A stretch of DNA of 64,000 nucleotides from CBDFKV01 sp965249035 (GCA_965249035.1 CBDFKV010000006.1:620001-684000), one strand, 5' to 3'; positions 45,578-54,813 are shown, numbered from the stretch's first letter. A program made the numbers and translations. The notes: a model not told the origin generated them from the sequence alone.

Positions 45578-46591
45578 CTAAGGTGCTTTCGCCCTATCGC
45601 CAATATGTACCGGCCTGATCGCTCGCATTAAGACGGCATAACTAAGCCGAGCGTACGTCTGAAATACCATCGCGGTACCGCTACGCTGTACTGGCAAATG
45701 GACGATTTCACCAGTAACCGGATCTTTGGTGGTCCCCGATTCACGTGTAATCTGTACAACATCACCAACTTCAAGGCCATCGTTAGTTCCCACTGCCAGC
45801 GTCAATACGTCGTACTGTCCAGCCTCACTCACGCCCCTTGGTATCGCCATCACGCGTGCGTTCAAACCCGCATCAGCTGGCTGTGGAAAGTAATGTGGCA
45901 TCAAAGCTGTGCCTACAGTCAATTGCAAACGATCACCGGGGCGAACCTCCTGATTAGCCTCAATCAACTCTAAGCGTGAAATTTCACCCGGTTCAATCAT
46001 CATCGCCCGCCCAAGGTAATCTCCTTCCACACCAAAATCAATCCCGGAGACAGGGTCGCGAAACTCCTGGCCGGACCGATAGACCGAAAAAATTTGCCCC
46101 TGCTTACCACTGATGCCGCGCGCATAAAATGCACTCAATCGGCCCAGCAAAATTTGGCCATCAATGCCCTCCAACACATAGCCCATACGGTTCAGCTCGG
46201 CGGCATCGACAATGATTGATTGGGTCAAAAATGGCTGTATATAGGTAGTGTCTAGCGTCGTAATTGCATAGGTGGTGGGTTGTATTCGAACTTCAGGCAC
46301 CCTTTTCTCGACCCTTAGACGGGTATTGCGCACGACTTTCAAACCCTCATCAGAGACCAGCAACACGTCACCGGGATAAATTAAATCGGGGTGGTCAATC
46401 GAGGGGTTCTGGCGCCATAGGCCTCTCCAATTCCAGGGTTCCGCCAGCAACTGCTCGGCAATCTGCCATAGCGTATCGCCCTGTTTGACCGTATATCGAA
46501 CCACATCCTTTGCCCCTGCCGTCGACGCGAACAACAATGCTGCACAGGCAAACAGTCGTAAGTGACTAAAATAGTGAAATTTATTATTCAT
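45578..46591 (-). CDS. secreted LysM-domain protein
   Basis: Protein of 337 residues with a signal peptide (FACAALLFASTAGA) and, directly after it, a LysM domain (VRYTVKQGDTLWQIAEQLL...). The remaining ~250 residues are beta-rich, with GDVL, PGDRLQLTVG and other short Gly/Asp motifs, typical of the conserved cell-wall-binding protein that precedes dprA in many proteobacteria. The ATG at 46591 starts at the signal peptide; the open frame to 46663 is not preferred. Likely binds peptidoglycan in the periplasm. Confidence 0.88.
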   Translation of the reverse strand: MNNKFHYFSHLRLFACAALLFASTAGAKDVVRYTVKQGDTLWQIAEQLLAEPWNWRGLWRQNPSIDHPDLIYPGDVLLVSDEGLKVVRNTRLRVEKRVPEVRIQPTTYAITTLDTTYIQPFLTQSIIVDAAELNRMGYVLEGIDGQILLGRLSAFYARGISGKQGQIFSVYRSGQEFRDPVSGIDFGVEGDYLGRAMMIEPGEISRLELIEANQEVRPGDRLQLTVGTALMPHYFPQPADAGLNARVMAIPRGVSEAGQYDVLTLAVGTNDGLEVGDVVQITRESGTTKDPVTGEIVHLPVQRSGTAMVFQTYARLSYAVLMRAIRPVHIGDRAKAP

Positions 46592-46645
46592 AACGCGTAG
46601 TATTTTAAAGGCGTTTAATGCGATCCAGGCGCGCATCATATCGGA

Positions 46646-46810
46646 TATAATCAAGGCTGTCACACCGACTTTTTAGCGACATCGCGGCACACCAATGAAT
46701 TGTCAGCGACAGCGCAGCTCGGTGTCCATAAAAATATCAGAATAAACGCTTGTAACCACCCTAAGCGTTTAGTACCATTCGCCGCCCAAATTTTCTGGCC
46801 CAAACTTGAG
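46646..46810 (+). promoter_or_regulatory. candidate -10 and leader of rplM-rpsI
   Basis: A perfect TATAAT lies at 46646-46651, about 160 bases before the rplM ATG, with no strong -35 at normal spacing. The region between would form a long 5' leader. The L13-S9 operon is autoregulated in E. coli, so a structured leader is plausible. The element is a candidate only. Confidence 0.4.
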
Positions 46811-47239
46811 ATGAAAACGTACTCAGCCAACCCAAATACCGTCAAGCGCGAATGGTTCGTCGTTGATGCAGAGAACAAAGTGCTCGGTCGCCTCGCGACT
46901 GAAGTGGCTGCCCGCTTGCGCGGCAAACACAAGCCAGAGTACACACCTCACGTTGATACTGGCGATTATATTGTCATCATCAATGCTGACAAAGTTGCGG
47001 TTACGGGCAAAAAGTTTGAAGATAAACTCTATCATCATCACACAGGCTATCCGGGTGGACTGAAAACAGCAACCTTCCGAGAAGTACTTGAAAAGCACCC
47101 TACTCGGATCATCGAGTCAGCGGTTAAAGGTATGCTGCCCAAAAATATACTGGGTCGCCAGATGATCAAGAAAATGAAAATCTACGCAGGTGCAGAGCAC
47201 GCGCATCAAGCACAACAACCCCAAACTCTGAATATCTAG
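46811..47239 (+). CDS. rplM: 50S ribosomal protein L13
   Basis: Large-subunit ribosomal protein, 142 residues. The start at the ATG at 46811 gives the conserved opening MKTYSANPNTVKREWFVVDA; the frame continues upstream but does not match the family. Motifs include VLGRLATEVAARLRGKHKPEYTPHVDTGDYIV, the ADKVAVTGKKFEDK region and MLPKNILGRQMIKKMKIYAG. Followed by rpsI after 37 bases, the universal pairing. Confidence 0.98.
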   Translation: MKTYSANPNTVKREWFVVDAENKVLGRLATEVAARLRGKHKPEYTPHVDTGDYIVIINADKVAVTGKKFEDKLYHHHTGYPGGLKTATFREVLEKHPTRIIESAVKGMLPKNILGRQMIKKMKIYAGAEHAHQAQQPQTLNI

Positions 47240-47276
47240 ACAGAAATATTTAAGGCAGAGGCAGGAATACATATAT

Positions 47277-47669
47277 ATGGCAACACAATCTTATATCGGC
47301 ACCGGCCGACGCAAGTCGTCCACCGCACGGGTCTACATTTCCAGTGGTAGTGGCAATATCAATATCAACAATCGCACGCTTGACCAATACTTCGGTCGAG
47401 AAACCACGCGCATGATTGTTCGTCAACCACTCGAGCTACTGGAAATGACCGATAAGTTTGATGTCAAGGTCAACGTAAGAGGCGGAGGCAACACCGGTCA
47501 AGCCGGCGCTATTCGCCACGGCATTACCCGCGCCTTATTAGAATATGATGAAGAACTGCGTCCAGAGCTGCGTAAAGCAGGCTTTATTACTCGTGATGCA
47601 CGTAAAGTTGAACGCAAGAAAATTGGCTTGCACAAAGCGCGTAAGCGTCCACAATTCTCAAAACGCTAA
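47277..47669 (+). CDS. rpsI: 30S ribosomal protein S9
   Basis: Small-subunit protein, 130 residues, with its basic tail reaching the P site. It starts MATQSYIGTGRRKSSTARVY and ends RKRPQFSKR, the essential C-terminal Lys-Arg type end. A GGCAGGAATA site precedes it. It ends the rplM operon at a clear terminator. Confidence 0.98.
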   Translation: MATQSYIGTGRRKSSTARVYISSGSGNININNRTLDQYFGRETTRMIVRQPLELLEMTDKFDVKVNVRGGGNTGQAGAIRHGITRALLEYDEELRPELRKAGFITRDARKVERKKIGLHKARKRPQFSKR

Positions 47670-47721
47670 ATCCATTACGTTATTTGCTCATGTCCTCAGT
47701 GACCGGCAATCAACGATACCC

Positions 47722-47750
47722 AAACGAGTGCTGCGGCGCTCGTTTTTTTT
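47722..47750 (+). terminator. Rho-independent terminator after rpsI
   Basis: AAACGAGTGC (47722-47731), loop TGCG, and GCGCTCGTTT (47736-47745) form a stem of ten pairs with one G-T wobble, followed by a T-run. It ends the ribosomal protein transcript about 50 bases after rpsI. Confidence 0.9.
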
Positions 47751-47909
47751 GCCTATATCCCGTTGGTTTATCAAGCAAGTTAGACAGTCACCCAACGCTT
47801 CCATGCCCAAATTAGCCATTAATCGGGCGAACTTGACCATTGCTTTTCACAGCATATAATTATATACTACTGCGATCAGTACGCCTATCGAACTAGAGGA
47901 TTGAAAAGG

Positions 47910-48212
47910 ATGCAAAGCGATCCAGTAACACTACTAAAACTACTCGGCAACGAGCATCGATTAAAGATCGCCTTGCTCTTGTCATCAGGGAATCAAACCA
48001 CCGAAAGTATGGTGGCTGCAACTGGCTTGAGCTGGCAATCATTCACCCATCACTTGACCCGTTTTCGTAACCGTGGTTTTGTCAAAGGAGAACGCGAAGG
48101 TCGACACGTGGTTTATTCATTGAATGACCCCGCTGGAGAACTCTCAGAATTGCTGGAAGAGTTAACCAGCTTATATTGCCGCAACCCTAACCAATCCGGC
48201 AGCATTCACTGA
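47910..48212 (+). CDS. ArsR-family transcriptional regulator
   Basis: Small winged-helix DNA-binding protein, 100 residues. The helix-turn-helix region LLGNEHRLKIALLLSSGN, then SMVAATGLSWQSFTHHLTRFRNRGFVKGEREGRHVVYSLND, matches the ArsR fold. I see no cysteine cluster of the metal-sensing sites, so the signal is unknown. The ATG at 47910 is chosen over the TTG at 47901 because GAGG lies at suitable spacing. It is followed 24 bases later by the OmpA-like gene, which it may control. Confidence 0.85.
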   Translation: MQSDPVTLLKLLGNEHRLKIALLLSSGNQTTESMVAATGLSWQSFTHHLTRFRNRGFVKGEREGRHVVYSLNDPAGELSELLEELTSLYCRNPNQSGSIH

Positions 48213-48236
48213 CCGGCACAGCCACAGGAACTCACT

Positions 48237-49514
48237 ATGATTAAGGCACTGGCAAAGTCCTTTGTTTTCCAAGCAGGTTTGATCCCCGCATTGCTAGCGT
48301 GGGCAATCGTCGGCGTGACCGCCGCGGCGGTTTATTTCGGCTTGCCGCAAATCCAGAAAAGTGTGGTCACACACAGCCAACAAACGCTGATCGATGAAGG
48401 CTACTCACAAGCTTTGGCTGAAACCGCCCAAGCAGATGGCCGCTCAATCAGCCTCGCAGCAACGGATAGCGACGAAGAAAATATCCGAATCCAATCGCTA
48501 CTTGAAAAAACTTGTGGCGTGTTCAAGGTTAGCTTCAACGATCAAATGTCGCCCATGGTGAATGCTCAAGTGTTCGCCGATGGGGCGTCAGTATCTGGAG
48601 TTGCCGCTGCCGCTGCCGCTGCCGCTGCCGTTAACGATAGCGCAATCACCGACAACGAAGATATCCCCGAAAACTCAGTAGAACCTACCGCCAGCACAGG
48701 TCCTTCTCATCTGGTTGCGCATTATCATAATGGCACCATTCGGGTTGAAGGAGCATTGCAAGATATTAAACTCATCAAAGCGATCAGCAATACGCTGCAA
48801 CGATTTGGCCCAATCGACATTGATATCAAGCCAGGCTCAAACCCTTCGAATTTGGATTGGGGCGGTAATTTCCTCGAAGCGGTCGCAGGGGTCCCAGACG
48901 ACGCAACCGGAAAGATAATTGGCTCCGATCTAGAAGGGGTGCAGATTATTCCTCTGGCCGAGCCTGAGGTCGCCGAACCAAAAATTGTTGAGGCCACCCC
49001 GGCTACAACACCCACTGATCGTATTGAACCAACTCAAGAGCAATCTTCAGCAGAGAAGGTATCAACGGAAACCTCTGAGCAAACTGCAGAAGAAACTACA
49101 GAGATCGCTCCTGAGCCAGATCAAGCTCCTGAAACCACGAAAACTGAAGCGCCAGTGGATCAACCCAATGGCCCCTCACTGTTCGAACACATTACCCGGT
49201 TCAATAGTGATCTCGCCCAGCAGTCATGGTTTGAGGCAGGGGAGTCTTATATTGCTGAATCGCTAAGTCAACAGCTTGATCAACTGCTAGCGATAATGAA
49301 AGACAACCCGCAGGCACTACTTCGTATTGTCGGCAACCTTGACTTTAGTCGCCCTGGTGCGGAAGGCGCACAAGTGGGCTATTATCGTGGAAGAGCCGTA
49401 CAAGAATATTTAGTCGCCAAAGGCATTGATCAAAATCGCGTCTCAAATCAACCCTTACGCCCCGGTTACGCTTACGATGAGCCGACCGAAATCGTGTTCT
49501 ACATTTCTGAATAG
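48237..49514 (+). CDS. membrane-anchored OmpA-like protein with poly-alanine and Glu/Thr-rich linkers
   Basis: Protein of 425 residues. One hydrophobic segment (about 10-37) anchors it. Then come a soluble part, a run of nine alanines (residues 123-131), a domain at about 150-240 (SHLVAHYHNGTIRVEGALQDI) that may be BON-like, a Glu/Thr/Pro-rich linker (about 240-310), and an OmpA-like C-terminal part (RIVGNLDFSRPGAEGAQVGYYRGRAVQEYLVAKGI) lacking the usual final Asn-Arg-Arg-Val-Glu. Its peptidoglycan-binding ability is therefore unclear. It belongs with the following HhH gene. Confidence 0.7.
   Translation: MIKALAKSFVFQAGLIPALLAWAIVGVTAAAVYFGLPQIQKSVVTHSQQTLIDEGYSQALAETAQADGRSISLAATDSDEENIRIQSLLEKTCGVFKVSFNDQMSPMVNAQVFADGASVSGVAAAAAAAAAVNDSAITDNEDIPENSVEPTASTGPSHLVAHYHNGTIRVEGALQDIKLIKAISNTLQRFGPIDIDIKPGSNPSNLDWGGNFLEAVAGVPDDATGKIIGSDLEGVQIIPLAEPEVAEPKIVEATPATTPTDRIEPTQEQSSAEKVSTETSEQTAEETTEIAPEPDQAPETTKTEAPVDQPNGPSLFEHITRFNSDLAQQSWFEAGESYIAESLSQQLDQLLAIMKDNPQALLRIVGNLDFSRPGAEGAQVGYYRGRAVQEYLVAKGIDQNRVSNQPLRPGYAYDEPTEIVFYISE
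48603..48629 (+). repeat. in-frame hexanucleotide repeat (GCCGCT) encoding poly-alanine
   Basis: Four and a half copies of GCCGCT (27 bases) encode nine alanines inside the OmpA-like gene. Slippage by one unit would add or remove two alanines without a frameshift. The flanking GTT codons on both sides border the repeat exactly. Confidence 0.9.
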
Positions 49515-49525
49515 GAGCCCATAGC

Positions 49526-50053
49526 ATGTTAGTGACAGCACTGGAAATCGTTTTATTTATGATCGCTGCGGCGCTCTTGGGCGCCCTACTGGGCTGGGTT
49601 CTACGCGGCCTGTTTAGCAATGAACAAATCGAGCTGGTTGATTTACGCTCAGAGCTGCGTAAATGCAAAAAAGCGCGACGCGAAGCCGTTGCTCAGCTGG
49701 AATCATCGCAAATTGTCGCAGTTGAAGCGGACAGTAGTAACGAGGCCGATGAGGACGCCACTCAAGCTGAGACTCAAGCCACTGCACGCAAAGCAGTTGA
49801 AAAACTGGTCAAGCGCATGGGGAAAACGGATGAGACTGATGACTTAACCAAAATCTACGGCGTTGGCCCTAAATTCGCTGGCTTATTAAACGACATGAAC
49901 ATCACCAGCTTTCGGCAAGTAGCCAGCTTTGGCGCGGATGAAATCGATACGGTAGCTTCGGCACTCGGTGCCTTCAAAGACCGTGTCACTCGCGATAATT
50001 GGCCTAAGGGCGCTAAAAAGGCTTACAAAGAAGTTTACGGCAAATCTCTGTAA
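49526..50053 (+). CDS. membrane-anchored protein with C-terminal helix-hairpin-helix
   Basis: Protein of 175 residues with one N-terminal hydrophobic segment (about residues 7-30), a charged Lys/Arg and Glu/Ala-rich linker, and a C-terminal domain (LTKIYGVGPKFAGLLNDMNITSFRQVASFGADEIDTV..., about residues 105-170) that matches the helix-hairpin-helix domain often fused to NADH-dehydrogenase-subunit-like or ribosomal-type proteins. The GVGPK motif is the HhH hairpin. It follows the OmpA-like gene after 11 bases and ends at a clear terminator. Confidence 0.75.
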   Translation: MLVTALEIVLFMIAAALLGALLGWVLRGLFSNEQIELVDLRSELRKCKKARREAVAQLESSQIVAVEADSSNEADEDATQAETQATARKAVEKLVKRMGKTDETDDLTKIYGVGPKFAGLLNDMNITSFRQVASFGADEIDTVASALGAFKDRVTRDNWPKGAKKAYKEVYGKSL

Positions 50054-50079
50054 CCGACTTCAACCCCATACAAGCAGCC

Positions 50080-50106
50080 AGCCAGCCGTTCAAGGCTGGC
50101 TTTTTT
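50080..50106 (+). terminator. Rho-independent terminator after the HhH gene
   Basis: AGCCAGCC (50080-50087), loop GTTCAA and GGCTGGC (50094-50100) form a strong stem followed by a T-run on the + strand. It ends the ArsR/OmpA-like/HhH transcript. Confidence 0.9.
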
Positions 50107-50275
50107 ATTGCTCTCAACTGGGGCACAGCGTCACTCGCAGAGCTGAGTCACCCCCGATTGATCTCCTCGTGCCTCACCACGGAGACCGTACGACATCGCT
50201 TATTGGAATTGATGGTAAGAACAAGCAACTGCCAGCACTAGAGTAACATCCTGCTGAGTGGCCCAAACGCCAATT

Positions 50276-51298
50276 CTATTCTGCAAAATCAACATCATTC
50301 CCTGCTTTTAACTGCGCTTCACGATAAATATCTTTGAATTCCCGCGGCGTGTCATACTGCAAATAGCCTTCGCTCACATAGCGCAATGACTCGGTGAGGT
50401 GTTGGTGATACAGCTGCCCATCGGCTCGCATCATCTCTTTGCCTTGATTGAATAATACGATTGCTGGCCGATAGCTTAGGCCGAGATCCTTTACCCAGTG
50501 GGCCGGGGTTGTTGTTTGTCCCTGCATATCAATAATGCGTTGATCAGAGTCCGTATCGAACCGAACAAATAAGAACGCTTCTAGTGCTTTCAGCACATCG
50601 GGATGATTCAGCGTTTTTTCATGAAACCGGTCACAGGTCACACAAGATTGATCTTCAAACAAAACCGCGAGCGGTTTGTCAAAACCCTTGAAGAATGTGG
50701 TGGTCGCCAATTGCGGGTGCTCCCGGAATGCGTAAACCGTGGGTTTTTCTCGCAGGCTGAGGTAATCAGCGAATGACTGCTCAAGATAGTTTTTTGACTG
50801 CACGTATTCAAGCGCATACTGAAATGAGCGTGTGTCCCGATAGCCGTTTAGCTGCAACACTTTATTTCCTTCCAAATCAAGGAACACCATGGTCGGCGTG
50901 GCAACGGTTTTAAGGTGTTTGGTTAATTCCATCTCAGTATAGACCGAGCCATCTATCCAAGTCACTTCGAGATCACCACGTATATTAACGCCGATCACCT
51001 CAAAATTCTGATCCATAAATTCCTGCGTTGGGCCGCTTATAAAGTTTTCTTTCAGCATCTTGTCACAGTACGGGCACTCATCAAGGTGCATGAACACCAT
51101 CAGGTGCTTGCCTAGCGCCCTGGCCTCCCCGGCATCTTCCTGCACATCCATGAAACTCGACTTAAACCATGAAGGCAGGGAGTAAGCATTGCCGCCGGTC
51201 ACCTTCCCCGGTGCGGTATCAGACCAAGCTGAGCCAGAGCTTAGTAGCATCAACACCGCAAAGATAATGGATAGTCGCTTCAAGATTGTAGGCCCCAT
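50276..51298 (-). CDS. secreted protein with two thioredoxin-like domains
   Basis: Probable periplasmic oxidoreductase, 340 residues, with a signal peptide (hydrophobic residues 9-24). Domain one has DECPYCDKM (C75-C78) and a TPTMVF cis-proline. Domain two has SCVTCDRFH (C219-C222) and a RPAIVLF cis-proline-like end. The first domain resembles SoxW-type thioredoxins. A two-active-site layout suggests electron relay between its domains or a pair of substrates. The ATG at 51298 starts at the signal peptide. No Sox genes are in the window. Confidence 0.78.
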   Translation of the reverse strand: MGPTILKRLSIIFAVLMLLSSGSAWSDTAPGKVTGGNAYSLPSWFKSSFMDVQEDAGEARALGKHLMVFMHLDECPYCDKMLKENFISGPTQEFMDQNFEVIGVNIRGDLEVTWIDGSVYTEMELTKHLKTVATPTMVFLDLEGNKVLQLNGYRDTRSFQYALEYVQSKNYLEQSFADYLSLREKPTVYAFREHPQLATTTFFKGFDKPLAVLFEDQSCVTCDRFHEKTLNHPDVLKALEAFLFVRFDTDSDQRIIDMQGQTTTPAHWVKDLGLSYRPAIVLFNQGKEMMRADGQLYHQHLTESLRYVSEGYLQYDTPREFKDIYREAQLKAGNDVDFAE

Positions 51299-51372
51299 AA
51301 AAAAATTAAAACCAATGAGTAGTGAGACGCCTACATTATAAACCACCCACGAGAGGCCTGCTGGGCCCAGAC

Positions 51373-51963
51373 TTAAGGAGTAGACTTTGTGACCTGCATC
51401 ACTATTAACTGTCTATTCTTAAACCTAAAACTGATGCCCAATGCAGGATAGTCAATTAAGTTCGTCTTTAGCTTGGGTTGGTGCCCCGGGTATTGCTGCA
51501 TGACTTTTTCCGGAGACAGACCAAAAGCCGCTCCCTGCATCGTCACTAGTAAGGATTGGCTATTACCTTCGGCACGTATCGAATCAATCTCGCCCTTACC
51601 CTCAAAATAGACCCAGGTATGCGCGTCCAAACGATAGGTCGCACTGATTCGCCTAGAGACTCCTGTTTTATCTACTTTGTAGGGGCGGCCCCAGCGTTGC
51701 TCCAATTTCGCAAAACTATCTCCCAACGAAACGCTGGCAAAGCCTTTGCCTGGCTTCAAAATCGCTACTTGATCAATCAACACTAAAGCATCAAGCAGTT
51801 TTTGTTGGGCGGGGGTAATGTCCCCGCTCTGGACTAAAGCACGCAACTTCGCAGCGATCAGCTCGAAGTCACTTAACGCCACGGCTTGGGTGGCTGCTGG
51901 CAATAAAGCAGCCACTAATAGAACAGCTACCAGCAGTCTTTTCAGCTCAGGTAGCACACACAT
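51373..51963 (-). CDS. secreted hypothetical protein
   Basis: Protein of 196 residues with a hydrophobic N-terminal segment (LLVAVLLVAALLPAATQA) typical of a signal peptide. The mature part has a helical start (FELIAAKLRALVQ), then a beta-rich region with KGFASVSLGDSFAKLEQRWGRPYKV, which resembles the small SmpA/OmlA-like fold, and ends in basic residues. The ATG at 51963 is four bases after the pmbA stop and fits the signal peptide; the longer frame would overlap pmbA. No function assigned. Confidence 0.65.
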   Translation of the reverse strand: MCVLPELKRLLVAVLLVAALLPAATQAVALSDFELIAAKLRALVQSGDITPAQQKLLDALVLIDQVAILKPGKGFASVSLGDSFAKLEQRWGRPYKVDKTGVSRRISATYRLDAHTWVYFEGKGEIDSIRAEGNSQSLLVTMQGAAFGLSPEKVMQQYPGHQPKLKTNLIDYPALGISFRFKNRQLIVMQVTKSTP

Positions 51964-51967
51964 TCGG

Positions 51968-53341
51968 CTACAGCCCGCCCACCATGAGCTGATCAAGCAA
52001 GATAGATCCAGAGCGAATATTGCCGCGTAGATCGACATCGTTACCGACCGACACGATGCCTTGATACATATCCTTCAGATTGCCCGAAACGGTAATTTCT
52101 TCAACCGGATACTGGATCTCGCCATTCTCAACCCAAAACCCGGATGCACCGCGGGAGTAATCACCCGTTATGATATTGGAACCAAAGCCCATCATTTCGG
52201 TGATCAACAAGCCTTTGCCCATATCTTTTAGCAGTTCGGCTTGAGTTTTGCCGGATGAACTAATGCTTACATTACGTGCACCACCAGCGTTTGCAGTCGT
52301 TGTTGTGCCCATTTTACAGGCCGAATAGAGACTAAGTGCGTAACTGTTGAGCACGCCATTTTCGATGAAATGCTGCGCTGTGGTTGCAACGCCATCGCTG
52401 TCATACAAACTGCTCCCCGACACCCGCGTTAAGTGCGGTGATTCATGAATATTGATAAATTCGGGGAACACTACTTCGCCCAACCTATCCGCTAAAAAGC
52501 TCGCCTTTTTATAGACCGCCCCCCCACTGATGGCACGCATCAAGTGCCCCAATAAACTCGACGCAACGGTCGCATCATAGAGCACCGGAACGCTTTGGGT
52601 TTTAATCTTCTTCGCGCCTAAGCGCGCTACAGTGCGCTGGCCAGCTTTCTTGCCGATCGATTCAGCACTGGGTAAATCATCCAGACTGCAAGCCCCGTCG
52701 TACCAATAATCACGCTGCATCTTATCTTTTTCGCCAGCAATGACAGACGCACTCAGACCGTAGCGCGAGCCACGAGAAAAGCCGCAAAACCCTTCGCTGC
52801 TCATCGTCAATGTGGTGCCAGCATGGGCATTGAACGTCGCACCTTCGGTATTAGTGATCCGCGAATCAACCGAAAGCGCAGCTTGCTCACATCGCAGCGC
52901 ATAATCTAGTGCCGCCTGCGCAGCATGTTCACCCGTCCAGGCCTGCGGGTGTAATTGATCTAGATCGACCCACTGTTTAGGGAATAAGTCGGGTGTCGCC
53001 AGCCGCAGGCAAGGGTCACCCTGCGTGACTTTGGCAATCGCCATAGCCGCTTCAACACTGGCTTTAAGCGCAGCATGGCTGTAATCAGTGGTTGAGGCTG
53101 AGCCCGTTTGGTCACCAAAGAAAACACGGATATTCAAACCCTTATCTTTATTCTTCTCCACCGTTTCCGGCTCACCATTGCGAACCGTATAAGATAGACC
53201 ATCGACTTGATTGAGTGAAATATCTGCGCTAGTAGCACCGCATCGTTTTGTTTCGCTTAGCACTTGTTCACCCACCGCCAACAACGCTTCTTCCTCTTGA
53301 TTGAGGGGTGCCTGGCTGTGGCTGGGCAGTTTCTGACTCAT
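51968..53341 (-). CDS. pmbA: metalloprotease partner TldE
   Basis: Non-catalytic subunit of the TldD/TldE zinc protease, 457 residues. The N-terminal alpha/beta domain and the C-terminal GSSLYDSDGVATTAQHFIENGVLNSYALSLYSA region match TldE/PmbA; the zinc-binding HExxxH of TldD is not present. TldD/TldE breaks down unfolded peptides and, in some hosts, processes ribosomally made peptides or CcdA. It follows tldD with a four-base ATGA overlap. The separation from the next gene is only four bases. Confidence 0.93.
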   Translation of the reverse strand: MSQKLPSHSQAPLNQEEEALLAVGEQVLSETKRCGATSADISLNQVDGLSYTVRNGEPETVEKNKDKGLNIRVFFGDQTGSASTTDYSHAALKASVEAAMAIAKVTQGDPCLRLATPDLFPKQWVDLDQLHPQAWTGEHAAQAALDYALRCEQAALSVDSRITNTEGATFNAHAGTTLTMSSEGFCGFSRGSRYGLSASVIAGEKDKMQRDYWYDGACSLDDLPSAESIGKKAGQRTVARLGAKKIKTQSVPVLYDATVASSLLGHLMRAISGGAVYKKASFLADRLGEVVFPEFINIHESPHLTRVSGSSLYDSDGVATTAQHFIENGVLNSYALSLYSACKMGTTTTANAGGARNVSISSSGKTQAELLKDMGKGLLITEMMGFGSNIITGDYSRGASGFWVENGEIQYPVEEITVSGNLKDMYQGIVSVGNDVDLRGNIRSGSILLDQLMVGGL

Positions 53342-54813
53342 TGTGCGTCGCCCCCGACGGTCAAGCCATCAATTCGTAAGGTCGGCTGGCCGACCCCCAC
53401 TGGCACGCTTTGGCCGTCTTTGCCGCAGGTGCCAACGCCACTATCCAAAGCTAAATCATCGGCCACCATACTGACTCGCGTCAACACATCAGGACCATTG
53501 CCAATGAGCGTCGCGCCTTTAACGGGGTGGGTGACTTTGCCATTTTTAATCAAATAGGCTTCGGAAGCACTAAAAACGAACTTGCCGGAGGTAATATCAA
53601 CCTGCCCACCACCAAAATTAACTGCATATAAACCATTCTCAACCGAGGCAATTACATCTTCAGCTTTATCGGTGCCTGGCAGCATATAGGTATTGGTCAT
53701 GCGCGGCATCGGCAAGTGGCTGTAAGATTCACGTCGGCCGTTTCCAGTGGGCGCCATACCCATCAAACGCGCATTCAGCTTATCCTGCATATAGTTTTTT
53801 AAAATGCCCTTTTCAATTAGAACCGTATTCGAGCTGGGCGTACCTTCGTCGTCAACATTAAGCGAACCGCGGCGATCCACGATGGTTCCATCATCGACCA
53901 CTGTACACAGTGGAGAGGCTACTTGTTCGCCAATCCTGCCGCTAAAGGCAGATGTACCCTTTCGATTGAAATCGCCTTCAAGGCCATGGCCAATCGCTTC
54001 GTGTAATAAAATTCCTGGCCAACCTGCACCAAGCACTACCGTCATTTCACCCGCTGGCGCTGCTTGCGCCTCTAGATTGACCAACGCTTGTCGCACCGCT
54101 TCTTTAGCGTATTCGGCGCCCTTATCTCCCTCCAGAAAGTAATCGTATGCGTAGCGACCACCACCACCCGAGTTACCACTTTCACGGCGGCCATTTTGCT
54201 CGACGATGACATTCACACTGAGGCGAATAAGAGGACGAATATCAGCGCAGTAGGTGCCATCGCTGGCGGCGACTAATATTTCTTCACGCACCGCAGCAAG
54301 GCTGACCGTTACTTCTTTAACTCGTGAATCAGCCGCCCGCGCAACGGTATCGACATGCTGTAATAATTCAACCTTACGCTGATCGCTAAGGCTGCGAATG
54401 GGATTATGCGGTTGATATAAAAGCTTGCCTGCTTGTTTACCGAAGGGCAATAAACGAGTTTGTTCTTGCCCGCTGGCCGCTATCTGACGCGCAGCACCGG
54501 CTGCATCCAGCAAGGCTGTGCGCTCTATTTCATCGGTATAAGCAAAACCGGTCTTTTCGCCACTGATAGCGCGGATACCCACGCCTTGGTCGATGTTATA
54601 AGAACCCGATTTAACGATTTGTTCTTCCAGCACCCAACCTTCGTGGCTGGCGTGTTGAAAGTATAAATCGGCAAAATCAATGCTGGGCACCATGATGTTA
54701 CTCAGCACTTGCTCAATATCCCCAACGCCCAACCCACCCGGCTGCAATAATGTCTTTTTGACGGTAGTTAAGTGATTTTTCATCGTATCAATATGCTTCT
54801 TATTTGGCATCAT
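53338..54813 (-). CDS. tldD: zinc metalloprotease TldD
   Basis: Catalytic subunit of the TldD/TldE protease, 491 residues. The zinc site HEAIGHGLEGD (HExxxH) is visible in the middle of the protein, and the GTPSSNTVLIEKGILKNYMQDKLNARL region and the C-terminal part are normal. The start at 54813 could also be the internal ATG at 54783. It overlaps the GlpD-like gene by 14 bases, so the three genes form one transcript. Confidence 0.94.
   Translation of the reverse strand: MMPNKKHIDTMKNHLTTVKKTLLQPGGLGVGDIEQVLSNIMVPSIDFADLYFQHASHEGWVLEEQIVKSGSYNIDQGVGIRAISGEKTGFAYTDEIERTALLDAAGAARQIAASGQEQTRLLPFGKQAGKLLYQPHNPIRSLSDQRKVELLQHVDTVARAADSRVKEVTVSLAAVREEILVAASDGTYCADIRPLIRLSVNVIVEQNGRRESGNSGGGGRYAYDYFLEGDKGAEYAKEAVRQALVNLEAQAAPAGEMTVVLGAGWPGILLHEAIGHGLEGDFNRKGTSAFSGRIGEQVASPLCTVVDDGTIVDRRGSLNVDDEGTPSSNTVLIEKGILKNYMQDKLNARLMGMAPTGNGRRESYSHLPMPRMTNTYMLPGTDKAEDVIASVENGLYAVNFGGGQVDITSGKFVFSASEAYLIKNGKVTHPVKGATLIGNGPDVLTRVSMVADDLALDSGVGTCGKDGQSVPVGVGQPTLRIDGLTVGGDAQ

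Noticed and set aside
46660..46944. Minus-strand ORF opposite rplM
   Set aside because: It overlaps the real L13 gene and its conserved start; no family resemblance.
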